A DNA stretch of 64,000 bases from Setomelanomma holmii (GCA_010015745.1 ML978228.1:1-64000), one strand, 5' to 3'; positions 32,323-44,295 are shown, numbered from the stretch's first letter. Notes: generated from the sequence alone by a model not told the origin. A program made the numbers and translations.

Positions 32323-32471
32323 GTGCTTTCGCTGTTATTCCTGATTGTTTGGTTGACTAACCTCTCGTACAGGGTTTGCTCAAAATGGACGCTTGGGGGT
32401 GATGACTGTATCTCGATACAATGGAGACCTGAATGCTTCTAATTCCTACAGTCTGCGCTCCTAGATACATA

Positions 32472-32546
32472 CTAGAGCGGCCCGAGGCTGGTGGCCTTCA
32501 GCTGTCCGAGAAACAATCCATGGTCGTTCGAGAAGGATACACGAAC
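32472..32546 (+). pseudogene. Fragment copied from an aspartic-protease-like gene tail
   Basis: About 75 bp match 40141-40215 of the gene at 38333-40521, at roughly 80 percent by eye. The translation ERPEAGGLQLSEKQSMVVRE parallels ERLEAGGRQLSEKESMVVRE of the intact gene. Sequence before and after does not match. It is the remnant of a duplicated cytoplasmic tail, perhaps left by a second, lost paralogue. Confidence 0.7.
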
Positions 32547-33115
32547 ATTTCATCTCACTAAGTCCAAGGAAACTGGACACATGGCGTTTGGTGCATAGCA
32601 AGGATTTCGCAAATCATGAGCAGACACAACACTGATTATTCGCTCCGACTTCCCCATATATTCCTACATTGCGGTCAACAGATTGAGTTTGGCGAAATTT
32701 ATTAAACTTGTGTAAGACAGTCCATTGTCATCAATTGCATTTCATGAAATAGATGAATGCAACCTGATAGGAGCAGTTGATTTCTCATTGCATGAACTGT
32801 TACATCTCCATGGACGTTGCCCGTGTCAGCCATGGCCTCCGCCCTGCAGTGAGTGTACTGTCCCTCTCTCTCTCTCTCTCATGGACATAGACCTCTCACT
32901 CCGTAGGCCTAATACTACATCATGATTCTATCCACCTGGTCCTACTGACAGCCCGACCAGACCAGGAAAACCGTACGATATATGAGCAAGAACGAAGTAG
33001 GTCTTTCCTAAAGCATTGCAAGCTCAAAGCAAAAATCACGTTCGGTTTTACAATGTCCCATATCTCCAAAATCCATCATCAATAATTCCCCATTTCCAAA
33101 TCCTCTCCATCAACC
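32547..33115. other. Intergenic region with a CT microsatellite
   Basis: No gene is supported. A (CT)9 run lies at 32863-32880. Confidence 0.5.
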
Positions 33116-33585
33116 ATGGTCTACCAACTCATCACCAACATAGACACCAAGTTCCCCGCCTACGAATTCATCCTCAAATACACCTTTACTTAAAAGCTCT
33201 TCTGTCTCGAGGCTCTCAACAACACGACTGACCCTATTTACTTCGCTGGATCCACCCACCATATTCGCAAGAACGACGCCCTAGCCGTCCTAGGCGACGC
33301 TTCGCATGACTGCATCACTATCTATGCGCTAGATGGTGGAACACGCACCTTAAGCACAACACGAAACCACTGACACCCGGTATTTGGGACACCTTGAGAA
33401 AAAACAAGCTCAATAATCCGCCGCTGGCAAGATTGGGTTAAGCAAAGGACTTGAATGAGTGCATTGTGTTGAATCCATGACAGCAGCGGGATGTGAATGC
33501 GTTTAGAGCGACGGAGAGAATGGTGGCGACGGCGGTGGAGGCGTTGATAGGGGCTGTGTGTTTGGATGGTGGGGAGGGGAAGATG
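33116..33585 (+). pseudogene. RNase III-domain gene relic 1
   Basis: From ATG 33116 the frame reads MVYQLITNIDTKFPAYEFILKYTFT, then a TAA (33191-33193), then KLFCLEALNN, HHIRKNDALAVLGDASHDC and GGTRTL. After two further breaks it resumes with MVATAVEALIGAVCLDGGEG. The spaced motifs (F-x-x-K-x-L-x-x-E-A-L, N-x-x-L-A-x-L-G-D-A and A-x-x-V-E-A-x-x-G-A-V-x-x-D) are those of the fungal RNase III fold, helix by helix. At least three disruptions make it a pseudogene. The signature catalytic ERLEFLGDS block is replaced by ALAVLGDAS, as in the divergent fungal RNase III-like proteins. Confidence 0.6.
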
Positions 33586-33889
33586 GAGGAGGGGGGTTTG
33601 TGGAAGGCGAAAAGGTGGGGTGGGCCTGGATTGGAGCTATACTGGGAAAAACATCGTGTTGTGAGTTTGAATACGTTGTGTTCATTACTATTCACCCAGC
33701 CAGGAATAGACCGTGTCAACACCTATCCCTTCCAGATCATTATGCGCAGTTCCTAAGATGCGCTTACTTTTGATGCCAATCCTATGTTCCCATTCCCATG
33801 GTATCTCAAATCAGAGAAAGTAACGCCCAAAGAGTCCAAGTCATTATTTCCAAATCATGCTTATACGCTACGATGCATCGCTAGAGCGC

Positions 33890-36791
33890 TCAAAGAAGCA
33901 GCGAACCTAATACCATAATGAGTAAAGAAAAGAAACAGCCATTCGGTCGAGAAAACGATGCAGCACCTTGCCGTGCACTTGTCGCAGCCGCTTGGTCGTT
34001 GTTTCCACTCGCACCGGCGCTCGGAGTCACAGATCCTGTAATGCTTTGGCTGTGCGTCGTGGTTGCAGGGAAGAGTGCGGTGGTGGTGCTGCGTCCTGAA
34101 CTTCCGTAGATGAGCTGTGTAGCGCCTGGCGCGAGACTGATTGTGGTTCCATCGACGGTGATAGTGCCGCCAGGCGTGAGAGTTTGTCCGCCGATTACGA
34201 ACCTAGTTCCGGATATTGCTGTATATGTTTGCGATCCGATGGTGAGGAGGGGTGCGTTGGTGGTGATAGGTTGGGCGGAAGGTGCTATAAGGCTGGTATG
34301 CCCGTTGATAATAAGTGCTGTGGCGCCCGGAGCGAGAGAGATGGTGGTGTCAGCTACTACGACAAGGCCGCCGGGCGTCAGTGTGGACGACCCAATCAAG
34401 TAGCTTGTTCCCGAGCCTGGTAGAGGGCGGAAGATGCCGTTTCCAATAGTGAGAGTTGGTGCAACGGTGATCTGGGCACCGGCTGCATTTGCGAATGTCG
34501 AAGTAACTCCATTGACCACTACAAAGGATGCAGATGGCATGAGCGAAACGACTGTGCCAGAGACGGTGATCTGACCACCAGGAGTGAGTGTCTGGTCGCC
34601 TATGACGAAAGTACTGCCTGAGCCGGAATTGGCAGTGAATATACCATTGCCGACGGTGATGGCTGGTTGAGTAACGACAATTGCAGGATTTGCAACAGCT
34701 GAAGTGAAGCCGTTGACAACCACCGAGGATCCTCCAGGCGCGAGAGACAGTGTAGTACCTGAGACAGTGATCGCTTGTCCACCAGGAACCAATGTTTGAC
34801 CTCCAACAACGAATGTGGGACCTGAAACTGCGTTGTTCTGGTTGTTGTTGGAGACACCTTGAGAAGGCTGGGCAGTGATAGTTGTACCGCCAACAACAAT
34901 CTGGGGAGGGTTTGTGGCTACTGATCCTACCACAGCTGCTGGTGCTTGCAGGGCCTGAGTAGATTCACCGATGACCACAAATGATGCCGATGGCGCGAGG
35001 CTGACTAGAGTACCATCGACGGTGGCGGTGCCACCTGGAGTCAGTGTCTGTCCTGGTGCGATGAAGAATTGTGTCGCAGCATTTGGCGTCAAAGTCGAGG
35101 ATCCAATGGTCAAAACAGGCGGGGCCCGTGCGGGTTCAGTTGCAGGATTCACTACTGGTGGTAAACGAACTGTATTGGAGCCACCGACCACAATGGCAGT
35201 AGCCGATGGTACTAGTGATACTGGAGTGACGCCTCCAACGATGACAGCGGGCCCTCCAGGCGTAAGAGTCTGCGAGCCCACAACTACCTGGGAAGAAGGT
35301 CCGATCACAACAGGAATTGTGCCAATATTCCCAACAGTAACCTGCGTTTGTTGAGGGACATCCGGTACTTGCGCCCTATTGGAGCCCTGATTATTGTTAT
35401 TGTTGTTTCCGGCATGGGTCGTTGGAACAGGATCCGGACGCACGGCTGGCATAATGCTCGTGGGTGTTGGTGTTCCAAAATTCCAGTCGTCCATCGTGAA
35501 AGGCACTGCGATGGTACTGTCGGCATTGAGGACGACAACGGATGGTTCGGATGGGTCATCGAAACCCAGTGCGGTCACCTCGGGATGAACGAAGAATGGG
35601 TCCCATTCGGGCCGATTCTCATAGTACAAGTCAACAACGATCAGGACGGTCACTGTGGCCTGAAGCTCTCCAGCATCGCAATTCAGCTCGGATATATCTT
35701 GGAGAAACTCGTCCGGCACTGAGCCCGTTGCTGCAACCTCTTCTTCGATGCCTTTCAACCAGTAAGCGTAAGCGTAAGCGGAAGAAAGTTGGAATGTCTC
35801 AGTTCTGTTTTTGAAAGCAACCTCATAGGCCGTGAATTGAACGAATGGTGTAGCTGATATCTGTTCCACGGTACGATTCGGTGCGACAGTGATCGGATGA
35901 GTGGCCACAGGCTGCTGCGTGTACAAGTCGTAGAATCTTACGTCTGATACAGCAATGCTGCCTTCTGGAGGGAAAGGTGCAAAAGCTGATCTGTAAACGA
36001 GCGAAGTAGCAGCCGCAGTGGGTTTCGGCCCAAGGTAGTCGTAACAATTGGTCACCGTGTAATCGTACAAGGATACGTACGATGTGCTCCAGGTACAGGC
36101 TAAATCCGTCTCAATAGCACTGGAAGGGTCGAATGTTGTAGTGGGCGTGATCAGGGTGTATGAGGCTCGCTTTGAGAAATTCAGGTATTGTGAAGTAATC
36201 GTACCCACAGCAGACGAGTATGTAGGCGCGTACCACCAATCGATGCTTGCATTGGGGATATTCACCGTGCATGACGCATTCGAAACACGCAGAGATAATG
36301 AAGATGTTGCGTTTGTCCAGGGACCCGCTTCCAGCGACGTGTAATTGGCGACTACACTTGGAGTGTACGTTGAGTTCATGGCGACATCAGATGCTGGACT
36401 TGTTGTCGCTGTTGCTGCTGCTGCACTGGTTGTGGTGATGTTAAGTTGGAGGGCGGGACCTGACGATCTTGCCGATCCCACTTCCGTTGGCTGCGCGATT
36501 GCATTTTGGCTAGAGGATATGATCTCTTCGAACTCGAGCTGATTTGCTGCTTGTGATAACGATGATACTAGCGAAAGACTTGTGGAGGTAGTGACCGATG
36601 GCGAAGTGATCGTAGCGGTGACGTTGGAATAGGGGGCTTGATGTCTTGATTAGCACGCGCAAATACGAAGCCTCAAGGCTTGATGATGGATCGATCTTAC
36701 CAGTATCGCTCGCGCTACCACGACGATGGAACACTGCTGCCGTCGTACTTGACGCAAACCAGAGCACGATAAATGAATGGTGTGGTAACAT
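33890..36791 (-). CDS. GPI-anchored-type surface protein with six tandem repeats
   Basis: Exon 1 (36791-36701) and exon 2 (36636-33890) join across a 64-bp intron to 945 residues. Exon 1 gives a hydrophobic leader (MLPHHSFIVLWFASSTTAAV). The region to about residue 400 is Ser/Thr-rich with sequons. The second half holds six repeats of about 60-90 residues, each built on QTLTPGG, then a VxGTxxSLAPxA segment and VVVxGxTS. The C-terminus has a Ser-rich spacer followed by CFFSLLIMVLGSLLL, a good GPI-attachment tail. The architecture of repeat stalk plus anchor fits a cell-wall protein or adhesin. No catalytic domain is seen. Repeats are degenerate, so expansion is old. Signal peptide cleavage is less clear than usual because the leader has a basic stretch after it. 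Confidence 0.85.
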
Positions 36792-38332
36792 GCCTATCGT
36801 AAAGTGCTGCTCGCGCAGACACTCTACTCCGGATAGCTCACGGCGCAGCGACAGAGTCCCAGCGGGAAGGTGGACATGCAAGTGCAGCAAGGGGCAGTTA
36901 AGAAAACGGACCAGCGCCTTTTGGGTCCGACCGACGGGACCATCGCGAGACGGTCCCGACGAGAGGCGTCACTATCGGCGAGATCAGCGCGGGAGGAACT
37001 AGGACCAGGCTCTTTTGTGAAGTCCGAGGAGCCACCATAAATTACACCTGATTGAGCATGATCAAAGTGCAGCAAGCCACGTGAGGAGCTCGCTGTCAGC
37101 GAATGCTGATGGGACGCCTCGCATAAGAAGCCATTCCGGTCATTTCTTACAAGGTGCGGCTTGACGCAGGTCCAGGAGCCGAAGCACCTACTGATTTAGG
37201 TGTGGGGATACAGCCATGGCGCCCGGCCTTCGCCTTTCCTAGCATGGCCAATTGCTTGTATTTGTGCGACGCCTCGTTGCGGCACCCTCGTCGACGCCCC
37301 TTCAGTTCACTCTTGCTTGTTTGAACGTTTGATTGCGTTTCATGCGCTGAGCGAGTCGACCAGTGTTTGTCCTCGTTCTGTACGTTGCGGCTCCCCAAGC
37401 AGCTGAGGGAGATTATGCTGCCACGTTCATCATATGCAGGTGGGAAACACAGCCAATGAGGTAGCACGCCAACACTATGGAACCCGACATCCCGGTCTAT
37501 CACTTGGACTTCGAAGGGTCCTGCCCTGTCGAGCATGCAGATCAGAGAGTGAGTTGGAGCTTGGTGTGCCACCCAGAAGCGGACACTGCTAGCGAGACAG
37601 CTGAATGAGGAGTTCCAGACGTGCTTGTGCAACAATCGTGGCTGTCAAAACCCCGGACATGTGCGCGTCAACCATAGTTGTGATCCTCCCAGCAGACGGT
37701 TTCGGCGAGCTGAGCGCCATGCCGCGCAAGCCAAGATACCAGCAGTGCCTCTCCGCAAATCGCGTGAACAGGTGGTTAGGGCTCTCTGGATGAAACGAGG
37801 GGCTAGATGCCATCACGGCACTCGTCTGCCTTTATTAATGATGCGTGCGGAAGAAAGGCCGGGTGAAAGCGACGGGTGATCAGATGCCGCGGCGCGGTAA
37901 GTGGTTCTCTCGCCGTCGAGCACAGCGTATGCAAGACCTTGCGGCATGGCGACGGGACGCGAGGGAGGGCACTTTGTGTGCGGATGGAAGGTGAATATGC
38001 CAGCTGCAGCGAGTAGTCGCGGGTACTCGGCGACTCGAACTGCAACGAGGGCGCTCGCCGTGGCCACCCCCAAACGTCGTTAGACGGAGTCATGCCAGGA
38101 GCTAGAAGCGCAATATAGGACTTGGCCCGCTGATGATCAAGGGTCCGTGGCCAATCTGTACGGCTCAACTCACCATCGTCCAGGCGTGATCGCTCGCTGC
38201 TGTTGCCCATTCCTTCTGCCTCATCCTCGCGGCGCCCGTGGGGACAGACAATGCTGCCCGGTGATGCTCCTCGGTGTCCTCGTCGTGGTTGAGAGGCCTC
38301 TGTTGCGCCCTCCCGCCGCTTAGTCACCCACC
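36792..38332. other. 1.5-kb intergenic region between divergent surface-protein genes
   Basis: It separates the minus-strand repeat protein from the plus-strand aspartic-protease-like gene. Open frames (for example 37147-37635 and 37803-38327 on the minus strand) lack domains and overlap frames on the other strand. No repeat or RNA gene is evident. Confidence 0.5.
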
Positions 38333-40521
38333 ATGGTCGTTCCTTCCTGGGGCCGTCGCGCCTTCCTCAGGACTATATGCGCACTTGCCGCCTGCGCTCT
38401 CCTCGCACCACGCGTCGCCGCCGACTATGCGCAGAAGAACATCACTGACACGCCTGGCTATAAGCTGCTGCCTGGGATACCGTCAGTGCCGGCACCAGTG
38501 TCGGTCGCGCCGGACCAGAATTGGTGGGGAATTGATGGCAGCTGGAATACCTTCAGTTTGATGGTGGGCAGCCCGGAGCAAAACGTCCGTGTTGTCGCCT
38601 CGACGGCTAGTCAGCAGATCTGGGTGGTCAATCGCCAGGCATGCATCAAGAACGTCACGGACAGCTCAGGGAAGATCACCGCGTACAACCAGTTTGACAC
38701 CGATTGCGAGTACAGCCGCGGCTACTTGTACAACCAAACTCTCTCGTCAACCTGGCACCAGAAGGGCTACTTTCGGCTCTGGGTAGAGAAATGGCTTGGA
38801 TACGGAGGCAATGGGTTGTTTGGCTTCGATTATGTGGGACTTGGACTGCCAGGGGAACAGGGACCGTCGGTTGAGAACACTACTGTCGGCACGCTGGTGT
38901 CGCAGAACTTCTGGATGGGACATCTTGGCCTCCATCCCAAGTCGACCAACTTCTCCGCCTTCGAAGAGCCCGTACCAAGCTTCATGACGGAACTCTTCGA
39001 CCAGAAAAACATACCCAGCTTGTCGTTTGGCTACACCGCCGGCTCCCAATACCGTATATCAACCTCCGCCCCCACTACATGGAGAATCCGCTAACAACTA
39101 CAGACGGCAACACTGTACTCGCCAGCCTTACCCTCGGGGGCTACGACGCCTCCAAGATCATCCGCAATGACCTCACTTTCATCTTCGCACCCGACAACGA
39201 GCGCGATCTTGTCGTGGGTGTCGTTGGAATCACCGCGAATACGACCACCAAGCAAAACATCAGTCTGCTGAAGCAGGACGACCTCAACATGTTCATCGAC
39301 TCAACAATTGCGGAAATGTGGCTGCCGACTGACGTCTGCAAAGCCTTTGAAGATGCATTTGGGCTGAAGTACGATAACAAGACCAACCTCTACCTTGTAG
39401 ACGACGTTCTGCACCAGACTCTACTTTCACAAAACCCCAGCGTCACTTTTACCCTCGGTCAAAAGTATAGCACCGACTCCACCGTGCAAATCACGTTACC
39501 TTATGCTGCCTTCGATCAACAAGCCTCACCACCATACAGAGGCCTCCAGGAGAAGAGCAGGTATTTCCCCATCCGACAAGGCCTCAACTCGAGTCAGTGG
39601 ATCCTCGGCAGGACATTCCTCCAAGAGGCGTACTTGACCGTGGACTGGGAGCGCCAGAACTTTTCCGTATCTGCCGTCGACTGGACCTTTGGCAAAGCCT
39701 CTCAGCTTTTGCCAATCATCTCGCCTAATTATGCCGTGCCGGAAGCACCGCCTACACCCAAGAAGCCTCTGTCTACAGGCGCAATCATAGGCGCCGCTCT
39801 CGGCGGTGGCTCTGCATTTGCTTTGATCATGTCTGCCTTGGGCTGGTGGTTTTGGCGCCGTCGACACCAGCGCAAGCTTGAGGCGATCAAGGCCAAGTAC
39901 GAAGCAGACGTCGCAGCCGCGGCAGCCACGAAGAAGGACACCCCAGAACGAACTGACGAACCTCCTACTTCACCCATCCAAGAGAGTGAGACAGGAACAA
40001 GTATATTCCCAAAGGCGGAATTGCCAGGGCAGTCGGCTGTTCCTCACGAGCTGAGCACCGACACAAAAGAGAAGGAACCCATGACAATCAATGAAGTAGA
40101 GAATACCGAAGCCCAGATTTTCGAAATGCCTGGATGCATACCAGAGCGGCTAGAGGCTGGCGGCCGTCAGCTGTCCGAGAAAGAGTCTATGGTCGTCCGC
40201 GAGAGGATATACAATGGCGTAGACCCATCAACGCCCGTGACGCCCTCAGCCCACGACCCACCGCGAAGACTTGCGCCCATTTCGCCTTCCGAGGTGACGA
40301 TGGTCAACAGCAAACTGCCTGGCACGTCGAACGTGTCCCCAATTACCCCAAGAACGCCAAGAGACGGCGCCTTCTTGGAAGCTAGCGACACCTTCTTCCA
40401 GCTTCCCCCTTACCGCCCTCGACAGGAGGGTCGCTTGGCGGAAGACACCCTTCTCTCCCCGATCTCACCCATGGAAGGTTCCGCGGATTCATCTCGGCGG
40501 AGGTTTTCTTACGAGTCATGA
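38333..40521 (+). CDS. Membrane-anchored aspartic protease homologue (A1 fold), probably inactive or altered
   Basis: Exons 38333-39053 and 39104-40521, with a 50-bp intron (branch GCTAAC), give 712 residues. A signal peptide (RTICALAACALLAPRVAADY) precedes two A1-type lobes. The first lobe has VRVVASTASQQIWVVNRQAC where pepsin-like enzymes have a catalytic DTG/DSG, so the first catalytic Asp is missing. The second has FIDSTIAEMWLP, which keeps the Asp followed by Ser-Thr. Glycosylation sequons are frequent. A transmembrane helix (STGAIIGAALGGGSAFALIM) is followed by RRRH and a 190-residue cytosolic tail rich in Pro, Ser and acidic residues, with many SP/TP sites. The protein is probably a sensor-like or chaperone-like A1 homologue at the surface; this is inference. 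A 75-bp piece of the tail is duplicated at 32472-32546. Confidence 0.85.
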
Positions 40522-41657
40522 TGCGTACAAAAGTCGACTGGTTAGCGATATGATGATCGGCGATTCTGGGATTTTCACCGGTTTCTTTGGCACCGCGTTC
40601 GCGGCATGCGGCGCGGTCGGCATTAACGGCATTGGCGTTCTTACTGGGATATGATACCTCTAGTCTCTTGCATTTCAAGCTGGAGTACACCCTAGACTGG
40701 GCATGTTGTGGACACGGGTCGGTTAGGCCTGGATTAGGAAGGCGCATTCGTTGGAAGTTTCCTGTGTGAATACCCTCTATGTTCGTACATAGCAGCGCAA
40801 TGCACAGCGTCGCACGCATAAAACATCCAATATCAAATTTCAAATATCCATTTCATCACCTGAGGAGAATATTTGCGCGATGTCGCTCGATTGACCCGCC
40901 TCGGGGCGCATTTGCCGCGCCGTACGCACAGGACCCTGAGCATGTGCGAAGTACACGTTCTTTGTCAAACAATGGTATCGCGTAGAATCGGCCACGCTTG
41001 TTGTCTCTTTGACTGGTCAAAATCCAGCCATGATCAACTTGCCATCACTCGAGTGCCAGAGTGGCGCACACACCATGGCTTCTGCTCCGCGCGGATAACG
41101 TCGTCGCGCAGGTCAAAAGCGTCAGCGATCGACTCGAGCCTTATGCCAGGTACGAGGGCGCATCGGACAGAGCGGTCTGACCTGGTGGCTAAAGCTCCCC
41201 AGTCAGCCCTGGGATGCCAGAAAGGGCTTGGTCGATGCCCCTCGTTCACGCTTTATTGGCGCGATACCCCACTACCTCGCGGAGACCGCGAAGAGAGACA
41301 GAAACACGACCGCTCTTTTGCTGCTTGCACCGTCGTACTGTCAATCGCTTTGCTATAAGACATTGCATATCCGGCGCTGCGCAGAGGATTGCGTACTCTC
41401 TTCTGCTCTACCCGCTAGTGTGGGCTTTGAACGTGCAAGGTGTTTCGACAGCCGCCCCGCCCTGATCGCTTCGTTGTGTGCTGCGCCAGCTCCTCAGTCA
41501 TCACATCTCGCCGCGCGCCTAGAAGCGAGCCTTATCCTCTGTAGCGACCCAGCTGCTGCTGCCTTTTTTCTGATCTACTGCGTGCACTCGAGTCGTTCTT
41601 TCCCTGACGCGTCCTGAAGCTCATCCACGACGAGAGCTGTCCCCGCAATCAGCCACA
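40522..41657. other. 1.1-kb intergenic region upstream of the MAP kinase
   Basis: The short frames have no domain and a random look. The last 60 bp before 41658 contain a CA-rich leader ending CCACAATG, a good fungal start context. Confidence 0.5.
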
Positions 41658-43325
41658 ATGTCAGACCTCGCAGGCAGGAAAGTGTTCAAGGTCAATACAG
41701 CCTCGTGCCATCAGGGCATCGGGTGTGGAAGCTGACGGCAGCAGGTCTTCAACCAGGAGTTTATCGTCGACGAGCGCTACAATGTAACCAAGGAGCTGGG
41801 ACAGGGTGCATACGGCATTGTCTGGTACGACGCGCCCGCAGCGTGGTGCACGAGATACTGATCGTGTGCAACAGCGCTGCCACCAACAACCAGACGGGCG
41901 AGGGCGTCGCCATCAAGAAGGTCACCAATGTCTTCAGCAAGAAGATTCTCGCCAAGCGTGCCCTGCGCGAGATCAAGTTGCTGCAGCACTTCAGAGGTAT
42001 GTCGACTGCAGCACCCCACCAAGTTCCCCAGCTAACATTATACAGGACACAGGAATGTATGACGCTTCCCGCGAATACTCCCACCACCGAGCTCGCGCTG
42101 AAAATCGTGCACAGATTACCTGTCTCTATGACATGGACATTCCCCGCCCAGATAACTTCAACGAATGCTACCTCTACGAGGGTACGTCTCGCTCTGGCGG
42201 CGCTGCATGGCACATGGCTGACACAACTCAGAGTTGATGGAATGCGATTTGGCGGCCATCATCCGCTCCGGCCAGCCGCTCACAGACGCCCACTTTCAGT
42301 CCTTTATCTACCAGATCTTGTGCGGTCTGAAGTACATCCACTCGGCGAACGTCCTCCATCGCGATCTCAAGCCGGGCAACCTCCTCGTCAATGCCGACTG
42401 CGAACTCAAGATCTGCGATTTCGGTTTGGCGAGAGGCTTTTCGATGGACCCCGAGGAGAATGCCGGGTACATGACCGAGTACGTGGCTACGAGGTGGTAC
42501 AGAGCGCCAGAAATCATGTTGAGCTTCCAGAGCTACACCAAAGCCAGTACGTTCCTTCTCGGCCCGCATCACGCAAAAGTCCGCGAGAGACGTGGTTGGT
42601 GGCGCTGACCCTGGCCCCCCCATGAGGCACGGTTCAAGCCAACCGCCCCAGCTCCATTTGACCGTTGAGAAATTGGAGTCTGACAGCTAACCTGCGTAGT
42701 CGATGTCTGGTCTGTTGGTTGTATCCTCGCTGAGCTGCTGGGCGGTAAGCCCTTCTTCAAGGGGCGCGATTACGTGGATCAGCTGAACCAAATCCTGCAC
42801 TACCTTGGCACGCCCAACGAGGAGACGCTCTCACGAATCGGATCGCCCCGTGCTCAGGATTACGTTCGCAACCTGCCATTCATGCAGAAGATCTCCTTCC
42901 AATCACTATTTAGAAACGCCAACCCGGACGCCCTCGACCTGTTGGACCGCATGCTTGCCTTCGATCCATCGAGCCGTATCTCAGTCGAGGAAGCGCTCGA
43001 GCACCGGTACCTGCACATCTGGCACGATGCTTCAGACGAGCCGTCGTGTCCAACCGGCTTCGACTTCCAATTTGAAGTCGTTGAGGAGATCCCAGAGATG
43101 AAGAAGATGATCCTAGCTGAAGTCAACCGCTTCCGCCAAATGGTCCGTGTCCAGCCTGGTGCTGGCGGACAAGCACAGAATCAGCCGCCACAGGTCCCGA
43201 TACCCAATAACTACGACCGCTCTGGCTACGAGGACCCGAGGCCTCAGGAGGCGTACAATCAGGGTGGGTGGCAGGGCAATGATTTAGAACGTGACCTGCA
43301 GGGTCTCGATGGGAGGATGAGGTAG
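41658..43325 (+). CDS. slt2: Slt2/MpkA-type MAP kinase (cell-wall integrity pathway)
   Basis: Seven exons (41658-41690, 41745-41824, 41875-41996, 42046-42056, 42115-42181, 42232-42546, 42700-43325) give 417 residues. The fourth exon is only 11 nt. The start MSDLAGRKVFKVFNQEFIVD and the core (GQGAYGIVC, AIKKV, HRDLKPGNLL, DFGLARGF, the activation loop TEY, VATRWYRAPE) are those of the Slt2/Mpk1 family. The C-terminal extension is Gln/Pro-rich, as in filamentous fungal MpkA. The kinase is the last tier of the Pkc1-Bck1-Mkk cascade, acting on cell-wall stress. All catalytic and TEY residues are present. Two of the introns (54 and 153 bp) are less canonical in donor or length, but every join keeps the family sequence. 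Confidence 0.96.
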
Positions 43326-43650
43326 ACGATTATGGGAAGATTGGGGTTTGGGGTTGGATAAAAGATATCCTATTGACTTTCTTTAGCAAATACAAAGTGG
43401 TGTTAACATGTTCCTGTCTGCCTTTGTGCTTCGTTCCAGCAATCAGAGTCCGGGGTATACAAGGTGCTGACTAACCTCAGCGAATCATGGTACAAGGCAA
43501 TGTTGAGCGACAGAACCGTGGATACATCCAGCACTGCCTTTTCCTTCAGTTTCCCACATATAAGCAGAAATCCTCCCATCCCGTTCTATGTTCTTCGAAG
43601 CTCCACTCGTATCTAAATCACACACATGACACCGAGCCAGACTACTACAC
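43326..43650. other. Short intergenic region
   Basis: 3' flank of the MAP kinase; no gene is seen. Confidence 0.5.
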
Positions 43651-44206
43651 ATGGCCAAGATGGCATTCACGGATACTAAAATCAAGCACATGGTCGCCCT
43701 TGAGCAGGATACGAAATACACGTTCGAAAACGGCAGCCTAGCCATCGAAGCCATCACGCTGTCTAAGCAAGAGCGTCTCGCCAAGGCATACAAGACACTG
43801 GACGAACCTCTCCCTAAACACACATAAGAGGCTGACATCTTCACGCAGCCCCCTCCCCCTCGATCTGCACGACCTGTATCTAGTAGACTTGGGGCATCAC
43901 ATCGGCATCGAATGTGTTATCTTGAAAATTAAGCGAAAGGGGAGCGTGGCTGATGACGATGTTGCGAGGACGATGAATACGGTTTTCGCTGCCGTGTGGG
44001 AAGATGGTGGGGATGTAGAGCGTATGTACACTACTCGTGCGGGCTTGGGAGAGGACAGCGTGTCCAGGAGTGTCGGCTCTGTAGACTTGTTAGGGGTACT
44101 GGAGTTCAGGGTAGTGAGTGAGTGTGCGAATGGGGGTTCGGATGGGATCAGCTTGATATATGCTGTATGGATTCAGTGCTTCTTTTGCGTTCAATGTGAG
44201 GCATGA
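43651..44206 (+). pseudogene. RNase III-domain gene relic 2
   Basis: From ATG 43651 the frame reads MAKMAFTDTKIKHMVALEQ, then TKYTFENGSLAIEAITLS, then ERLAKAYKTLDEPL before a stop near 43824. A second frame contains GHHIGIECVILKIKRKG and SVADDDVARTMNTVFAAVWEDGGD, which is the RNase III helix with the E/D-rich signature. Segments in between are missing, so it is a decayed gene or a fragment. The two relics in this window share the spacing of their RNase III motifs but differ in sequence, which suggests two distinct paralogues. Confidence 0.5.
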
Positions 44207-44295
44207 TGAGGGCTTGAAGGTACGTCGGCTTAATCATGTCTATACTATTAATTCTGGTATGGTGGTGTGAAGCTAGACAGCCTACATCAACGCCA

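Noticed and set aside
32863..32880. CRISPR-like or functional repeat at the CT run
   Set aside because: It is a simple dinucleotide microsatellite.
37147..38327. Minus-strand frames of 162 and 174 residues between the two surface-protein genes
   Set aside because: No domains; composition is Arg/Ser/Pro-rich as expected of antisense GC-rich DNA.
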